Assembly: GCA_031282925.1 (NCBI GenBank)
Contig: JAITCT010000132.1
Location: 1 to 5,651, forward strand
DNA length: 5,651 nt
DNA from: Dysgonamonadaceae bacterium
Lineage (GTDB): Bacteria; Bacteroidota; Bacteroidia; Bacteroidales; Azobacteroidaceae
Reading direction: 5' to 3'
Under the pieces are notes generated by a model. The model had not been told where the DNA came from. It was given only the letters and a program-made list of their open reading frames with translations, and did no database searches. The number at the start of each line of letters is the position of its first letter. The stretch's first letter is position 1. The position numbers and the translations under genes were made by a program. Shown piece by piece: positions 5,112-5,651 of this stretch.

Positions 5112-5651
5112 TGCAAATGATGAAAAAAACAGTTTTTTTATTTGGGCTGTTCCTGATGATTTACGGAACAGTTAATGTAAAGGCTCAGATTCGTATCGGA
5201 GGAGAAGCCCTTCCGGATGCTTCGGCTGTCCTGGATTTGAACCTCAATGATACGGCTATGGCTACAGGAGGGCTTCTGCTTCCACGGGTCAGCCTGGCCT
5301 CTAATATGGACAACACTACGTTCGGTTACCCTCTTAAGCGAGGTCTGATGGTTTACAACGTGAACGACGATGACTTTGATCGTCCGAAAGAAGGGGTTTA
5401 TTGCTATGACGGCGCAAAATGGGTATTTGCGGGCGAGGACAACAGTGTCAAGTTCACTATGACAAGTGAAACCAAACAAGTGTGGCTCGGAAGACAAGGT
5501 GAATTCAAAAAAACACTGAAAGCAACCGTAATATCCAAGCCTGATGTTGATCCGGCCAACGTTGCTTACGAATGGACTGTGGGTGATTCTGTAATACAAA
5601 CCCTCCGGCCGGAGCTCTCCCTGAACGTCGGTATATTGTCTCCGGACGCTG
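5111..5651 (+). CDS. Secreted surface protein, N-terminal part only (3'-truncated by the window edge)
   Basis: An open frame of 180 codons runs from the ATG at 5111 off the end of the window. ATGs at 5117 and 5120 are alternative starts; 5120 gives the cleanest signal peptide. The N-terminus is a clear Sec signal: KK, a hydrophobic core VFLFGLFLMIYG (about residues 8-19), and cleavage at VKA-Q (after residue 25). The mature part begins with a repeat-like module common in Bacteroidota surface proteins: IRIGGEALPDASAVLDLN (27-44), GGLLLPRV (53-60), GLMVYNV (78-84) and GVYCYDGAKW (95-104). The next part (FTMTSETKQVWLGRQG, then KATV and VAYEWTVGDS, about 115-160) looks like a PKD/Ig-type beta-sandwich. 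The protein is therefore probably exported and exposed on the outer surface, possibly a type IX secretion cargo, but the C-terminus that would show this is missing. It has its own strong promoter. No enzyme function is visible. Confidence 0.82.
   Translation, partial: MQMMKKTVFLFGLFLMIYGTVNVKAQIRIGGEALPDASAVLDLNLNDTAMATGGLLLPRVSLASNMDNTTFGYPLKRGLMVYNVNDDDFDRPKEGVYCYDGAKWVFAGEDNSVKFTMTSETKQVWLGRQGEFKKTLKATVISKPDVDPANVAYEWTVGDSVIQTLRPELSLNVGILSPDA

Noticed and set aside
5138..5599. 153-codon minus-strand open frame
   Set aside because: It is antisense to a frame with a signal peptide, promoter and known surface-protein modules; its product resembles no family I recognise.
1..5651. tRNA or rRNA genes, CRISPR arrays, an intact insertion sequence, integrase or att site
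   Set aside because: I looked on both strands and found no cloverleaf, no regularly spaced repeats, no transposase or recombinase motifs and no terminal inverted repeats with target duplications.

Overview
The window reads as chromosomal DNA of a member of the Bacteroidota, most likely the order Bacteroidales. Three things support this. Promoters match the Bacteroidota primary-sigma pattern (TTTG about 19 bp before TAnnTTTG) upstream of several genes. Start codons follow A-rich leaders rather than clear Shine-Dalgarno boxes. The gene content is also typical: a FemAB/GNAT_6 protein, the AAA-ATPase-like plus DUF1703 nuclease family, and a secreted protein with a VKA-Q signal cleavage site. The organism call is an inference from these features.

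Layout. (1) 1-833 (+): 3' part of a FemAB-like GNAT acyltransferase gene; its start lies before the window. (2) 901-1475 (+): an AT-rich type II toxin-antitoxin cassette with its own promoter, a 62-aa antitoxin and a 104-aa RelE/ParE-type toxin starting at GTG. A palindrome centred on the -7 box is a candidate autoregulatory operator. (3) 1504-1880 (-): a decayed gene. Read in the right frames it resembles the two ends of a Bacteroidales polysaccharide deacetylase joined by a large internal deletion, with a frameshift and an in-frame stop. (4) 1914-3473 (-): an intact 519-aa AAA-ATPase-like/PD-(D/E)XK (DUF1703) protein. (5) 3474-3577: a divergent promoter region. (6) 3578-4903 (+): a complete tilS (tRNA-Ile lysidine synthetase). 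(7) 4891-4980: two inverted arrays of an 8-bp unit (about GTTRACRA) overlapping the tilS stop. (8) 4987-5651 (+): a promoter, an 87-nt leader with a 12-bp direct repeat, and the first 180 codons of a secreted surface protein that runs off the window. A longer antisense frame masks this last gene.

The genes do not form one pathway. tilS is the only clear housekeeping gene. The toxin-antitoxin pair, the ATPase/nuclease and the deacetylase remnant between them look like an accessory island next to a cell-envelope or polysaccharide locus. The FemAB-like gene and the deacetylase remnant probably both belong to that locus. I see no RNA genes, CRISPR array, intact insertion sequence or clearly new multi-gene system. 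The observations most worth following are the deacetylase remnant, the inverted octamer arrays and the candidate toxin-antitoxin operator.
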